Counted from the first letter of the stretch, positions 44,055 through 56,429 are shown. The stretch: DNA of 64,000 nucleotides from Poecilobothrus nobilitatus (GCA_947095535.1 OX352772.1:316892018-316956017), one strand, 5' to 3'. Made by a program: numbers and translations. The notes: a model not told the origin generated them from the sequence alone.

Positions 44055-45370
44055 TTATTAATTTTTTCTCGCCGTTTTTTCGTGGCGGTAATTTTTGACA
44101 GTTTTTTAATCATTGAGAAAAAATGGTCCAAGCTAAAAACACATTCAGGGTAAAAGTTCGTGCCGATATCGCAAAAATTGTTTGAAACACATGTATAAAG
44201 TGCACAACAAAAACCGGCGAAAAACCAACAAACTTCTACGACATTTTTTTTTTTTGTTACATTTAAAACAATCCCAATAATCGAAATAATTTTAATATTT
44301 GTTAAAATTTTACTCTCTATTTTCTTTAATTTAAAAAAAAAATTTTTATGTCGATGAAAAACAGTTGTTTTCGCCGCGAAATTTCTTTAATTACCAAAAC
44401 TACTTTCAAGTCTTTTGCGTTTATTTTTCTTTTGCTTGAAAAAAATTTGCTGAATTTATTTTATTTAAATGTACTTTAGAAGATGTCTTTGGTATATTTA
44501 ATAAAAGATTCATGTCTCTGATAATGAAATTTCATAAATTTTCGGGGGCTTTTTTTTTGTGACGGTCGTTTTCGACAGCTTTTTAATTTAATGGTCTAAT
44601 AATAAATTAGTACAAAATTATGAATCTATTATGAGAGAAGGCTTCTAAAATGATTTTTTCTATGTTAGTTTCATTTTTTTTTAAAGAAAAATATCCATTT
44701 CTATAATATTTGGTAAGTTCCAGACTTCTGTTATGAAATATAATTATTTAAGTCTGCCGAATTTTATATTAATAAAGAAATTTCGAATATTTTATGTTAT
44801 ATATCAGTTATACCGAGAATTTAGCTTAAAAGTCTAAATTTCAACCTAAATAAACAAAACTACTTTAAAGTCTGTTACGAAGCTTTTACCAGCTTTTATA
44901 CTAATGAAAACAAAATCAAGAATAAAATCGGCCTATTATTTTTTTCTTATAAATATGAGGCTTACTATAAACTTTGCTCTTTTCACTTTAAGGCGTTTTA
45001 ATTTTATTAAGAGTACCTATTTTTATTTTTTTTTCCAAAACAAAGATTTAAAACGCCAACAGAAGATTAATAATTTATTTTTAATTTACCGCTGCGACCA
45101 GTTCATAATGGATGTGGCGGGCAAATTTAAAAATTTAAAATTTGCTGAATTTATTTTTATTGAAAATGTGTGTTTTTTAAGTATGTACTTTTCCTTTTTG
45201 GACTGTACTCACTTTTAATGAACGGTTTGTGTCGCTGATAATACTTCTAATGGAAAATTTGGTCTCGGGTAATAATATTTACTAAATTTATTTATATTTT
45301 TAATGAACGGTTTGTGTCTCTTGATAATACTATGAGTCAAAGATTTGTGTCTCTGGTAAAAAAATTTTAA
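44055..45370 (+). repeat. Repeat cluster (family E) with TGTGTCTCTGATAAT words
   Basis: TTTTTTCGTGGCGGTAATTT then TTGACAGTTTTTTAAT (44078) is repeated as TTTTTTTTGTGACGGTCGTT then TTCGACAGCTTTTTAAT (44550). The word TGTCTCTGATAAT recurs at about 44513, 45230 (TGTCGCTGATAAT) and 45317, and as TGTCTCTGGTAA at 45349. TTTTTAATGAACGGTTTGTG occurs at 45211 and 45298. AAATTTGCTGAATTTATTTT occurs at 44447 and 45140. These are several interleaved direct duplications with a period of about 90 bp at the right end. The 104-codon frame at 44904-45218 lies inside and shows no domain. Confidence 0.5.
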
Positions 45371-45710
45371 CTTATTAAATAAATATACAGAAATATCATC
45401 ATTGCCAGTTTAGCTTACATTCAGTGTGAGTGTTTTATTATAGATATAAAATATATTTTTTTACATGTTGGCAAGGTCTCGCCAACATCTTGTGTATTAT
45501 ATTATAGATATTAATTTTAAAGTTAATATCTTTTAGTTATTTTGCATTTAGTAAATGTTTTGGTAGTGTACAAACATTCGCCTGCCCTTGTCAAAAAAAT
45601 AAATTCTTACTGTTTAACCTTCTCGAAAATTTTTTGTTAATAAATTAATTAATACCTGCTTATAATTAATTATAACTGAAAGGATATACTAACTAAATTC
45701 TTAACATAAT

Positions 45711-45735
45711 GGTAGATTAGATTAGATTAGATTAA
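45711..45735 (+). repeat. GATTA microsatellite
   Basis: About four consecutive AGATT units (TAGATTAGATTAGATTAGAT). Confidence 0.85.
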
Positions 45736-46174
45736 TTTAGATCTGCGACCTTTTGATATAGATTAATTTATCGTAGCTCCTCTGTTACTACGTGTTGTAG
45801 ATTTTAGCTCCACTTACATTCTGTCAACCATATTGACTCTAAAAAGTAAAGGTTAATATAGTATTCATTGCTGTCAGTTCATCCTAAGCAAAACAACATG
45901 CTCCTAGGTGAATATATCTTGCTTGGAGTAAAGCTCCGTAGTTATTGAGTATGTGACCTTGAATATTAATAATAAAAATTTATATATTTACCTACTTCAA
46001 ACTTAAACAAATAAAAATTTAATGTATATTTGATTAAACAATAATATATACCTATAGAAAAAAAAATTCTATATATAAACAAAATAAACCAAAATGTCAA
46101 ATATAATTTTAATCCCTTTTAGATAATTATCTGGGTTTCCCTAACTCTGAATTTTTTCTGTATTTATTTCACAG

Positions 46175-46212
46175 CAGCCTTAAAACAGTATGAACAAGGA
46201 AATGGTCAATAA
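46175..46212 (+). CDS. Candidate terminal exon
   Basis: A good 3' splice site precedes it: branch-point-like CTAAC at 46141-46145, a T-rich tract and TTATTTCACAG ending at 46174. The frame after it reads ALKQYEQGNGQ and stops at 46210-46212, a balanced amino acid mix unlike the K/F/L/I-rich chance frames around it. It could be the last coding exon of a gene whose other exons lie outside the window or are missed. I do not recognise the peptide, and such signals also arise by chance in AT-rich DNA. Confidence 0.22.
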
Positions 46213-46239
46213 TAAAAATCTCAATAATTTTAAATTTTT

Positions 46240-47225
46240 TTTTATTCATAAATCAAAATACAAAAGAAGTAATTTAAAAAAAAAAAGTTCACAGGACTTC
46301 AGTATAGTTCTTGTCTCAAAATGACTTTAATTTTATCGAAGGGTTTTGCTCTTGTTTAAAGGGTAACAAAAACAAAAATGTGCACACCTTTTATTAGGGT
46401 GCCTTTGATTGTATCTAAACACCAGTAGCAAACATTGTATTACAATTTTTGAAACAAGCAGGACTTTTATATAGTTATATAATGTTTGGTTGTATACATA
46501 TAGGTGGGCGATATCCTGTGTTTTATAACATTAGTTATATTTGTTTTTGTTTTTAATTGTATCATCAGGTATTAAATATGAATACATGAATGAGTACATA
46601 CATTAATACTGTTGACAACCATTCAAAGTAATTGAAATGCGTGTTATATTTAATCTTTTTCAAGTGGGATAACTGTTATTTAATTTAATTTTTTCCTTTT
46701 TGTGTTCAATTGTTATTTTAAATGCCTCTGTTATTGTTATTGTAGCTCGTAAGTTTTTGATAGTTATTTGAAAATTTCAAATTTCTCTATTAAATTAAAA
46801 TTTATTGCAACGAAAAACAAATAAATAAATGTTACAATGTTTTTTCTTATGAGAATCATTCAATATTACAACTTAAAAATAAAATCAAAATATAAAAATG
46901 AAAAAAAAAAACAAAAAACAGACTATTCCAGAGTTTCCTTCCATGCTTTGTGAAATTTCTTTTTTTTTTGATTTTTCGGGCAATTTCCTGAAACGATAAC
47001 TGTGACATTATAATCTTTTTTTTTTAATAAAATGTTCAATTTATTTTTAGACTTTTTTACCTATGAGGATTATACAAGATTTGAAGTCGGCTTACTCGGC
47101 TTGTAGCTGTAGATTATGAAAGAAAAAATATTGTTTTTGTGTAGCGCGTCAATAGTTATCTTATTAGCGAATTTATTTTATATTACGGTGTAGAGTACCT
47201 ATTACGATATAAATTACTATACTAT
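46240..47225. other. AT-rich spacer
   Basis: No repeat or gene recognised. Confidence 0.4.
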
Positions 47226-47230
47226 TATGA

Positions 47231-47271
47231 CGCATATGACGTGACAGCGTACTATTGCATATGACGTAACA
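47231..47271. promoter_or_regulatory. Paired CRE-like motifs
   Basis: GCATATGACGTGAC (47232-47245) and GCATATGACGTAAC (47257-47270) repeat a TGACGTRA core, the half-matched form of the CREB/ATF site TGACGTCA, 25 bp apart with the same GCATA prefix. No gene start is visible beside them. Confidence 0.3.
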
Positions 47272-47661
47272 AAACATTTTGCTCTTATGTTTTACAAAAA
47301 GATTTACGAACATTGGTACTATTTGTATTGTATGTTAGAAATAAATTTCAGAAAGAAGAAACTATTAAAGTTGCGCAATATTCACCTGTTTGAGAAACAC
47401 TTATAAAAAAAAAAACATTTTTTTTTGGAAAGACTGGAGAAGAATCTGAAATTTGGTAATTCCAATATAAATAATTTTTGATATTTTAATATGTAATCAA
47501 ATAATACCATATATATAAAAATTAGTAAATTTATACTTTCTACTGTACTGCCTAAGTATTCGAGATTTCACAGTATTTTACGGCCCAGTATTTGAGGTAT
47601 TCAAGAACTGTATTTTAATCAAGTACAATACAAACAAATAAATATACTCTTCTTGGTTTTG

Positions 47662-47796
47662 AAGATAATCGGTTCGGATCCCACACTTCGTAAGAGTTAT
47701 TCCCCCTTACGACATTTACAGCCACGCCTGAACAGGAGAGGCTGTGTAATTTCCTGTCCAAATTTATGTGGCAGAGAAATGCATTAAAAAAAAAAA
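47662..47796 (+). mobile_element. SINE family 1, 5'-truncated plus-strand copy
   Basis: It begins at the B box (GGTTCGGATCCCACAC, 47671-47686), then CGTAAGAGTTATTCCCCCTT, ACGACATTTACAGCCACGCC, TGAACAGGAGAGGCTGTGTA, AATTTATGTGGCAGAGAAAT and GCATTAAAAAAAAAAA. The body is nearly identical to the copies at 15352 and 13244. The A-box half of the tRNA head is missing. The poly-A end is intact. Confidence 0.75.
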
Positions 47797-47799
47797 TGT

Positions 47800-48480
47800 T
47801 TACGTTGAGTACGAAATAATTGAGGTCAAGTCTAATATTTAGAAATACTCTTATTTAATTTTTTAATTTCTCTACACATTATATTTATTATATCTCTCAT
47901 TTCCTAGTATATCTTTCCACTAGTTCCAACCTACATCTAGGCTTCAGTTAAAATATTAGCATTCTATTAAGAAAAAGTACACACTTAATTATATGCTTTA
48001 TGATAAGCCAACATGAAGCTATAACCTTAATAAAAATATATCACCAAGAATCAAAATTTTTTTTAAACTATAAATTAAGAATCGTTTCAAAAAATAGTTT
48101 TAATTAATACATAAAAAATAAATATTTATATTAGGAGTAATTAATTATTTCGCTAATTCAATATTTTTACAAACAAATTGCTCAAACCTTAAACCTTTTT
48201 TAAGAAAGATTGCCCTTAAAAAATGATTGTTTTTTTTTTATAAGAGAAATTATTCACCATTGCAACTTAAAAAAAAAAGAAAACTTAGTATAAATTCGAT
48301 TAACGGTAAAAATTGATGAGATGTAATACATATATTATATAAATAAAATATACATTGTATAACACATACATTAAATAGTATCTATGTATATAAATTATAC
48401 GAAAACAAAGTACAGTCATTTATTAATAACAGAATAACAATAGTTAAACCATATACCACCTACCTAACCCTTGTTATTTT
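47800..48480. other. AT-rich spacer
   Basis: Nothing recognised. Confidence 0.4.
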
Positions 48481-48512
48481 CTTTTATTTTATACTTTTTC
48501 TCTATTTTACAG

Positions 48513-48655
48513 TTATTGCGTACAGCATTGTAAAACCGTTTAATATTATATTGTCGTCGTGGACTGAATACAATCAACAGGACGTACGCAGGACATTCGT
48601 ATTGTATTCATTTTATTTTCATATTTTTCTTTTTTTTTTGATTGTTAACAAGTTA
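48513..48655 (+). CDS. Candidate exon after a strong 3' splice site
   Basis: TACCTAACCC (possible branch point near 48460-48470) and a long pyrimidine tract lead to TCTATTTTACAG ending at 48512. The 95 bp that follow are richer in G+C than the flanks and open in one frame (IAYSIVKPFNIILSSWTEYN, then QQDVRRTFVLY) to a stop at 48656-48658. The last third turns T-rich and hydrophobic, which argues against translation of that part. It could be a 3' UTR or non-coding exon, or a TE scrap. The peptide is not recognised. Confidence 0.2.
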
Positions 48656-48659
48656 TGAT

Positions 48660-49245
48660 GAATGAATAACTTCTAGTATATACCTTTCTCTTTCTATTCA
48701 TTATATAATATAAATAATATTATTTTGATTCATTATATTGTTTTTTTTTTTTTGTTAAAGAATGGTTGGTTTCGTAATTGAAAACCCATTGTCCATAGAT
48801 GAGCAAGGATAATAGATATGTTTTTTTATTTTTTTTTTTGGTTTTTCTTTATACGATATTGCAAACTAGGAGACCATATCATAATACAAAAGGATATGAG
48901 CACGTGATTTAAAAATAGCAAAAAAAAAAAACAGAACAGAAAAGATAAAATAAATTGAAAAAAAAATTATGTTATTATATGAAATGATGTTAACAATAGT
49001 AAAGTCCAGTAAATTAAAAAAAAATAAAAACAAAGTAATATGTTTTTTTTTAATTTTTTAAGGAAAAAAAATAAATTTTTTTTTTAAAATGATATTTTCA
49101 ATAAAATAATTGTTTTTCTGACTAAATTTTAGTTTAGTTTTGCTTCTATTGTTTTTAAATTCCCATTACTTAAGTTCAGCTTTAAAATACTTGAATTCCC
49201 TTGAAGTGAAATATTAAAATGTTAATACTAAGTCAGTTTTAGTAA
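48660..49245. other. AT-rich spacer
   Basis: Poly-T and poly-A runs only. Confidence 0.4.
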
Positions 49246-49249
49246 GTAT

Positions 49250-49890
49250 AATTTTTATACCTGAATTGGCCATTATGTTTCTAACACCTTATAGAAGACG
49301 AGATAAATATAGAAAATTATAGTATTCTTGATTTCTAAGTCGATTTAGCGATGTGCGTCTCTCCGTCCAAATGATAGCTGATGAAATAATGTAGCTTTAG
49401 ATTTCTGAAATTTATTTCATTTCATTTACATAAAATACTAATTTCGCTATTGAAATGGAACAACTTCCGACTAAAGGGTTCGAGTAGTTGCCATATACAA
49501 CTTTTTTTTTTATAAGAGCATAACTCAGTATCTAATTAAGCGGGGTATTTAAAATTTTGTCAAAAGAAAATAAGCTTTATGTCAAAGACTTCCGTGAAAT
49601 TCGGTAAGTTTAATGAAACCGGTTCGGGTCGATACAAAATTTATTGATATCTGAAATTTTGTAAACGATGACCAAGTTTTATGGGAAAAGCTTCTGTAAA
49701 AGTTCTAGTTGGTTTGCCCGGGCGCAACTGGATCGAGTAGCTACCATCCAACTTTAAAATATATCTTAAGTATTTCTTAATTAATTCAGATATCCTAAAT
49801 TTTTTAAGTGATGATTAAATTTTATGGAAAGAGCATACATTATGTACGAGTATCCTAGACTTGTCACAGTCTATAATATTTCCCGTTTTT
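49250..49890 (+). mobile_element. DINE-like Helentron-type repeat, family D copy 1
   Basis: It begins TTTTTATACCTGAATTGG, then TTATGTTTCTAACACC, and then TAAGTCGATTTAGCGATGTG with CGTCTCTCCGTCC. That is the DINE-1-type 5' order also seen at 33024. The interior differs from the 33 kb element: GGTTCGAGTAGTTGCCATAT and TGACCAAGTTTTATGGGAAA occur in two rounds (about 49480-49700 and 49730-49830), so there is a short internal repeat. It ends TATTTCCCGTTTTT, compared with TTACTTGTTTTT. Decayed and non-coding. Confidence 0.55.
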
Positions 49891-49899
49891 AATTGAATT

Positions 49900-51600
49900 G
49901 AATTGAAATTTTAATTTTTATAAATTTAAGGTATAAAATGCAAGTTGTAAAAAAAAAAATAAATTATTGGGAGCATCCAACAAACTGTTTTCTCTCTTAT
50001 GTTCCATTTATAAATTTGTTATATGTACTATTTTAATTTTTAGGATATTTTTTGTTAATTTCTCCAATCAAATTTTTGTATTTTCCTTGTTAATTTTTAC
50101 TTTTAAATAACCAGAAGAACTTTATGGTTCAAAAAAATTATAGTTTTATTTGTAATGCTTCTAAATAAAATAGTATAAAGCTATTAAAATTATGCTTCAA
50201 TGCTTTCAAGAATGTAGAAAGTTCTTGGGATGATTATTTTGTTTTGTATCTGTTAGGACGTATTGAACTATGTATTCCTATTCTTTTTTTGTTAAATCGA
50301 ACCCTTTGCAAAACTGGCAATTTTTTTCTCTTTGAAAATGAAATCCCTTCCCATGGTCGTATATACATATAATATTTTCCTTTATGAATCATGAAAAGAC
50401 GATAAATAGGAGCGGTATGAACACAATTCCTCTATGAATGTACTATATTCACTAAATATTACCCAAGGTGAAAGTCATTACGTATATAGCCGTGTAATTT
50501 CAATATTCCATTGAAACTTTGGTTGAAAATTTTATCCTTCTAATTCCGTTAGCCAGAGGTCTAAAAGCTTATTAAAGATATACTTTAGCAGAAGTTTTGA
50601 CTGTTTTTGTTTAAATGAAGCAGTATATAATATAAAATAAACTAATTTTCAGGGAAAATAAAAAAAAACTTATAGAACAATAACCTAACTTAATATAACT
50701 GTAAAATATTCTTATTAAAGAAAGTTTCCCCGGTTAAAAAAATTTTAATCAAAAATTTAATTTAAAATTTGCAATTTTTGCTATTTGAATCAAAAAAAAA
50801 AAAAATTTAAATCGGCTTACCAAAAACCTAAATTATTATTGAATTGACATTAAAGTGATTACTTTAATATAAGTGGCCAATGGACAACTGTAAATAATAA
50901 TCTTAAAGTGAAATTTTATTTGATTGTTTTTAAGTTTTGATTTTATTTCTATTTCGTAATCCTTCAAAAATAAAAAAAGATGCATTTGAGATTAAATTTA
51001 TGTCTGATAAAATGTGTAAGTCAATGTGGTACTGATATCAAAGCTTAATGAATATATTTCTAAAGTAGATCCTAATACCATGATGAAAATTAAAAAAAAA
51101 AAATGATTACATCATGGAACAAAATTGAATCAAATATAATAGCAATGTGAGTAGCTCAAGAAAAAACGATTAAAAAATACATTTTATATGGCAAGTAATT
51201 GGAAATGCCAATTTTTAATCCGATTCTTTTTTTTTTCTTTATTGCATTAATAAATATAGGGTTCTAATCGTTTACATTAAATTTAATTTCGAAATATTTT
51301 TTTTTTTATCGAAAAGATTAGAAGAAAAATTGACATACAATAATAATTGATATTTATTAAAGTTTTTATGCATTTTTAATCTTAGTCATAGTTTACTTAT
51401 ATTATATATATATATGTATGTATATCTTATCCCAAGATGTGAAATTTCGACAAATGTTTAAACAAGAATTTGCGATCTATATTTTGTTACTGATATTTCT
51501 AAAATTTTTTATCTATCTTTGATGATAAGCGATAAAAAATTGTAGTGTGGTTGCAACGATTAACTATATACTATAGGTATAGGTAATCTAAACGTAAATT
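49900..51600. other. AT-rich spacer
   Basis: No repeat family or coding motif recognised; TATA and TATG runs at about 51399-51425. Confidence 0.4.
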
Positions 51601-51606
51601 ATTTCT

Positions 51607-51895
51607 TTACTATTTTATATAACAATATACTTTTACTGTTTAAGAGATTTTTATAAGAGATTTTTGATTTGAGATTTTGAACGATTTCTCGAGGATTTCA
51701 AGATAATTTTTCGAGTTTTATAAAATCGATTTCGATATACAGAGCAATATGGAACTAGAGACAGCTAATTATACTTTTACTATTTTATATTAGGTTTAAT
51801 TCAAGGATTCCTTAAGAGTTTTGAGAGAATTTTTCGATTAGTATGAAATTGATTTCGATCTATGCAGCAAAACGGAGTCTATTGAAGAAATGAAA
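51607..51895 (+). repeat. Diverged tandem duplication
   Basis: TTACTATTTTATATAAC (51607) and TTTTACTATTTTATATTAGG (51775) each start a block. The first contains ATTTTTCGAGTTTTATAAAA and TCGATTTCGATATACAGAGC; the second contains ATTTTTCGATTAGTATGAAA and TTGATTTCGATCTATGCAGC. Period about 170 bp, two units. Confidence 0.5.
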
Positions 51896-52924
51896 ATCGT
51901 TAACCCTTAAAACCCCCAAATTAAAATCCTTAATTACAAATTGCCAAAATTCAAAAACAAAAAATCGGATTTTGAGCGCTTCCAATGAAAATATCATCTT
52001 ATAATGTTTTATGTATTTATCCTTATATAGTTTCTTTAAGTTTCCAAAAAACTTTTTAAATCAGGAGTTACCTGATTTTTGCAAATTTTTATAATAAAAA
52101 ATTTCTTGAACTAAGAATTGTATAAATTGTAAGTAAAAAATTGAAATTATTTAAGTTTTTAAATTTGTGAATGGTAATTATTTTAGCTTTTTTTGTTTAG
52201 AAGATCAATTTTATAAGTAAAATCTTAAGATATTTCATTTTATTATTGCAACATATTCATCATATACCCATTGTATCTAACATATGTACAGTATATACAG
52301 CCTTGTCAGATCTGATCGTTAAATAATACATAGCAAAATAAAAATTTTACAGTTTCAAAAGAAAAATTATTAGATTCTATAATTATTAATATACAGAATA
52401 TTCATATTGATTTAACCTTCAAGAATTTTCAGATTATATTTCAAATATTTTATTCTTTATATGAAACTAAAACTGTTAGTTAAATTTAATTAGTGAAGCA
52501 TTAGTTAAGCATTAAGGTCCTTAAATAAAATAGTATGTCCTTAATAAAATACTCTCACATTTTGTTGTTTTTTTTTTTTATTACCATAACAATGGACAAT
52601 AGCAGTGTTAACTTTCAATTCACTGACAACTCATTTTTCCATTTGTATTCTCTTACTTCGTTATTTTACATGTTCTTATATCAATTGAATGAATACGGGA
52701 AAAAAATATCTAAGAATTACGAAAATAATATATGAAAAAAAAATTTTGTTAGAGTTACATAAAACAATGGCTTCTAAACTGTCATATATAAATGTATTCG
52801 GAAAGTAAAACTTTTCCGGAGGAATTATTTTTACTGAAAAATAAACATATTTTAATTCTTTCATTATTGACTCTTTGGATTCAAAATAGATACTCTCAAC
52901 TATTTTATAATTTGCAAATGCAAC

Positions 52925-53185
52925 AGGTTTAGGTAGTTACCATAACTTCTTTATATTTGAAAATATTTCTATTAGTATCTATTTAAGCTAGGTGTCTGAA
53001 ATCTTGGAAAAGAAGAAACTCCAAAATTTACATAAAAATATATCAATACGTAAAACATCTTAAGTTTTGCAAAAGATGGTCAAGTTTTATAGAAACAGCA
53101 TAACTTATGTTCATACCAGTATCCCAGAGGTTTACACAGTCTACTCTGCTGCACTCTTCCTCGTTTTCTTATAGTTTAATTTCCT
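52925..53185 (+). mobile_element. Family D repeat, 3' fragment (copy 2)
   Basis: GGTTTAGGTAGTTACCATAA, TTAGTATCTATTTAAGC, GATGGTCAAGTTTTATAGAA and ACAGCATAACTTATGTTC, with CCAGTATCCCAGAG, match the interior of the 49250-49890 copy. It ends with TTCCTCGTTTTCTTATAG. The 5' DINE-like end is absent. The two frames at 52535-52864 lie outside and show no domain. Confidence 0.5.
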
Positions 53186-53189
53186 TTCA

Positions 53190-54675
53190 GTGAATTTTAC
53201 TTATTGTTTTTGAATTAAAAAATAACTATGGCATATTACCTGATATTTTATATGGTAACCAAATTTTATACTATGCAGTTTCATTCTAATTGTATGCAAA
53301 TAGAATCCTTATTATTTAAGGATTATTCGTACTGTTACGAAAAATGATTAAAGGTAAATATTTAACCGATTCAATTTAAAAAAGTAAACTTTCTTTAGTA
53401 TAAAAAAAAGTTGGAAAACCACTGTTTCAAAATCAACGTTAGTTTTATGCGAAAGATTTTCTTTTATTCAAATCAAATAGAAAGTGAAAATGCATATTTT
53501 AATATTTAAAATAAATGTACCCTAATTTGAGACAATAAAGAAATGGAAAGACAAGGATAGTTAGATTAAGTTTTTTTAACGGTATTGTTTTTTTTTTATA
53601 ATTTTTTTTTATGTTAATTTCTATATTTGCCGTTCTTTGGCGTTTAACGCTCTTTAACATATCTAATGACAAAGGGAGACAATAAGTGTCCGATACACTC
53701 ATTTTCATGGTTTCTTTTATTTATTGTTATAAAATTAATTAACACAAATTTAACCGCAGGCTAAAATGTCCTTTTCTATGGTTATTATTTTTTTTTTTTA
53801 ATCTATTCTACTTTCCTTTTTTCTTTAGTTTAAATTATTCTCAATTTATTTATTATTTTTTGTTGAGAAAATTTACATTTTATCTGCTTTCTTAAATTTA
53901 ATTCTCACAGAGTCTTGCATATATTTAATAAGTCTTCTAATGACTTCTAATCTTTTTCTTCTTGTTTTTGTTTTAAAAATCTAATATAGTAATTGATCTT
54001 TTGAAACTTATAGTCATATTTCGTTTTTGTTAAAAGCAAAAGTATATTTTAACTTATTAAAATTCCTTATTAATTTGCACTTTTCTCAGATTCACTATAT
54101 TTTCAGCTCCATTGTTTTACTAATATTATAATATCTTATAATATTGAACTGTTTGTTTTTACCTCTGTACTTTTTTTTGTTTTTTTGTAAGAGTAACAAA
54201 AATGTTAAGAGAAGCGTACCAAGTTTAGAAGATTTTTGTGTGTTCTATAAAACAATTTTAAAAATTTAATGACAAATTTATTTATTTAATTAATAGTTGA
54301 TGATATTCCTTTAATATAAGTTCTGCTCCATGTAAAAGTACACTATGGGCTTAGATTCCAGTGATTAATGATCAGTTAGCTTAGCTTTTATCAATAAAAA
54401 AAATAATTGGTGACTGATAATTTTATAAGAATATCTTATATCTCATAGTAGACTTTTATACTCTCTATATCTATACTAAATTCTTTAAAATATTTTTAAG
54501 GTACAAAAGAAACCTACATGAGGCTATATTTGACCACTTTAAAATCCAAATTTTAATCTCATTTATATAATAATAAAAAATAAAATAATTAAGAGTAACT
54601 GAATAAGAGGCCGAACAGGTTTAAAAATTTAACTTCTATATAGTTTTGTTTTGTCAAAAAACTTATGACTTTAAT
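53190..54675. other. AT-rich spacer
   Basis: The minus-strand frame at 53499-53708 is low complexity; no other feature. Confidence 0.4.
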
Positions 54676-54680
54676 ATGCC

Positions 54681-55003
54681 TTAAGGCCACTTTATACTAA
54701 ACTTATTGTTATATGACTTGAAATGTGAATTGTACAAATCCCACAATACAAAAGGAGTCATATAGTTTGAACGTAAAAAAAAGGGATTTGACATCCTTAT
54801 GTTATGTAAGATATCTAATAAAATGACAATTTTTATTTTACCGTTTGTATCGAAAACCATTTATGATTTGATAAATCATTAAGCCAAAGCCAAAGTCATT
54901 TCATTGATATCCAATTCATTTTTGACTAATCAACTGTTTAACATAAACAAAACATTACAAAAAGTCATATGATAAATAAACATAGTCTAAAGTCGCCTTT
55001 AGT
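54681..55003. mobile_element. TIR-bounded MITE of about 320 bp
   Basis: The left arm AAGGCCACTTTATACTAAAC, then TTATTGTTATATGACTT, is mirrored at the right end. The minus strand reads AAGGCGACTTTAGACTATGT, then TTATTTATCATATGACTT. About 30 of 38 positions agree. The interior is AT-rich and non-coding. The flanks show no clear target duplication, so the class (possibly hAT-like) is open. Arms of nearly 40 bp in a 320-bp element make a strong foldback. Confidence 0.62.
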
Positions 55004-55009
55004 GTAGAA

Positions 55010-56425
55010 ACGGTTGAACTTTTCTCAAAATATATTACATATATTATAACACTATACCATTCTTAATAAATTATTTAAAAATGCGACATGTATCACATTT
55101 TCGAAGACAAAGAAGAAATTATTGCAAAATAAAGATTTGAACAAAACCATCTCATCAATCTATCCCTGTCGACACATAAATTTTTACCAAAAAAATATAG
55201 AAAATATCGTCTTCTAACCTTTGGGAATTTCTCGTGTGAGAAATGTAGGGCTAGAACCTAGAATTAACCGTAAAATTGAAGATTTAACAAAAAAAAGGCC
55301 AAACAATCGAAAGATAAATAGTAATGGATTTAACTGTTAAGGGTAGTATCAATCACTTAAGATAGTAAAAGTAGTATAATAGTCACAATTTTGTTCGAAT
55401 CATTACCCTTCTTTTAAAACTTTGTGTATTTTTCACAATAAAAAACTTGTGCTGAAATACAAAAAGGACTACAAATTTTAATGGTATCTAGTTTAGAAAA
55501 AAGCAGAAGATATTGTAATTAATCAAAGTTTTAAATATAAAAATAAATAAGAAAATAAATATGTAATCATTTTTAAAAAATGTTTTGTAATTAAATTTTA
55601 ATGATTATTAATGAAATTTTTTCCTGTGTTGTATTTTATTCTTCATTTGTACCATAACTAATTTTTTAATAATTATATTATATGTTTAAAATATTTTAAT
55701 TCATATAATTAATAATTATTATTATCATTACTATATCAACTTTATCATCATCATTAACAACAATATCAATATATATATTTACATTACATTCTTGTCATGA
55801 TGTGGTACTCATTATAATTACACTGAAAGAAAATAAAATTAAGCATGTATAGTTAAAATATTTTCTTTTATATTTCTAATGACTTTTATACTTTTATTAT
55901 TAATTGAATCATTAACTTTAACTGACAACACTTTTTATACCTCAAGTACACACATATTATATGTCATCTATATACAAGTATATCTCATTTTGATTGTCTT
56001 TTTGCCTAACTCATTATCATAGTAATTAAATTAATTACATTAAATTTTATTCCAGATCTTTTTTTCATATTAATTCACTTTTAGATATTAATAATTACAC
56101 GTGTATGTTGATGAAAATTCAGCGGTATTTTATCAATCGCCAAAAGGCATACTATATGTACTCATCAAAAATTGATTTTTGTTTTATAAGTGTAAAATGA
56201 AAAAAAATTACTACCCTACTAGTGAAAAAAAAAAAACAAAATGTTAACCGTTATTGTAATAGCAGTTAATTTTTGTTAGTAGTTCGTATATTTTGCGACA
56301 TTAAATATGAAACTTTGGTTGAACGCCTTTTAAGTTAAGTTATCTAAGCGCATATTACATACATATTATAATGTGTAAAATATTCTTATACAAAAAATTC
56401 CACACTTTTCTATTCTTCATATCTC
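55010..56425. other. AT-rich spacer
   Basis: No feature recognised. Confidence 0.4.
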
Positions 56426-56429
56426 AAAA

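Noticed and set aside
44904..45218. 104-codon plus-strand frame
   Set aside because: Lies within the duplicated family E region, AT-driven composition, no recognised motif.
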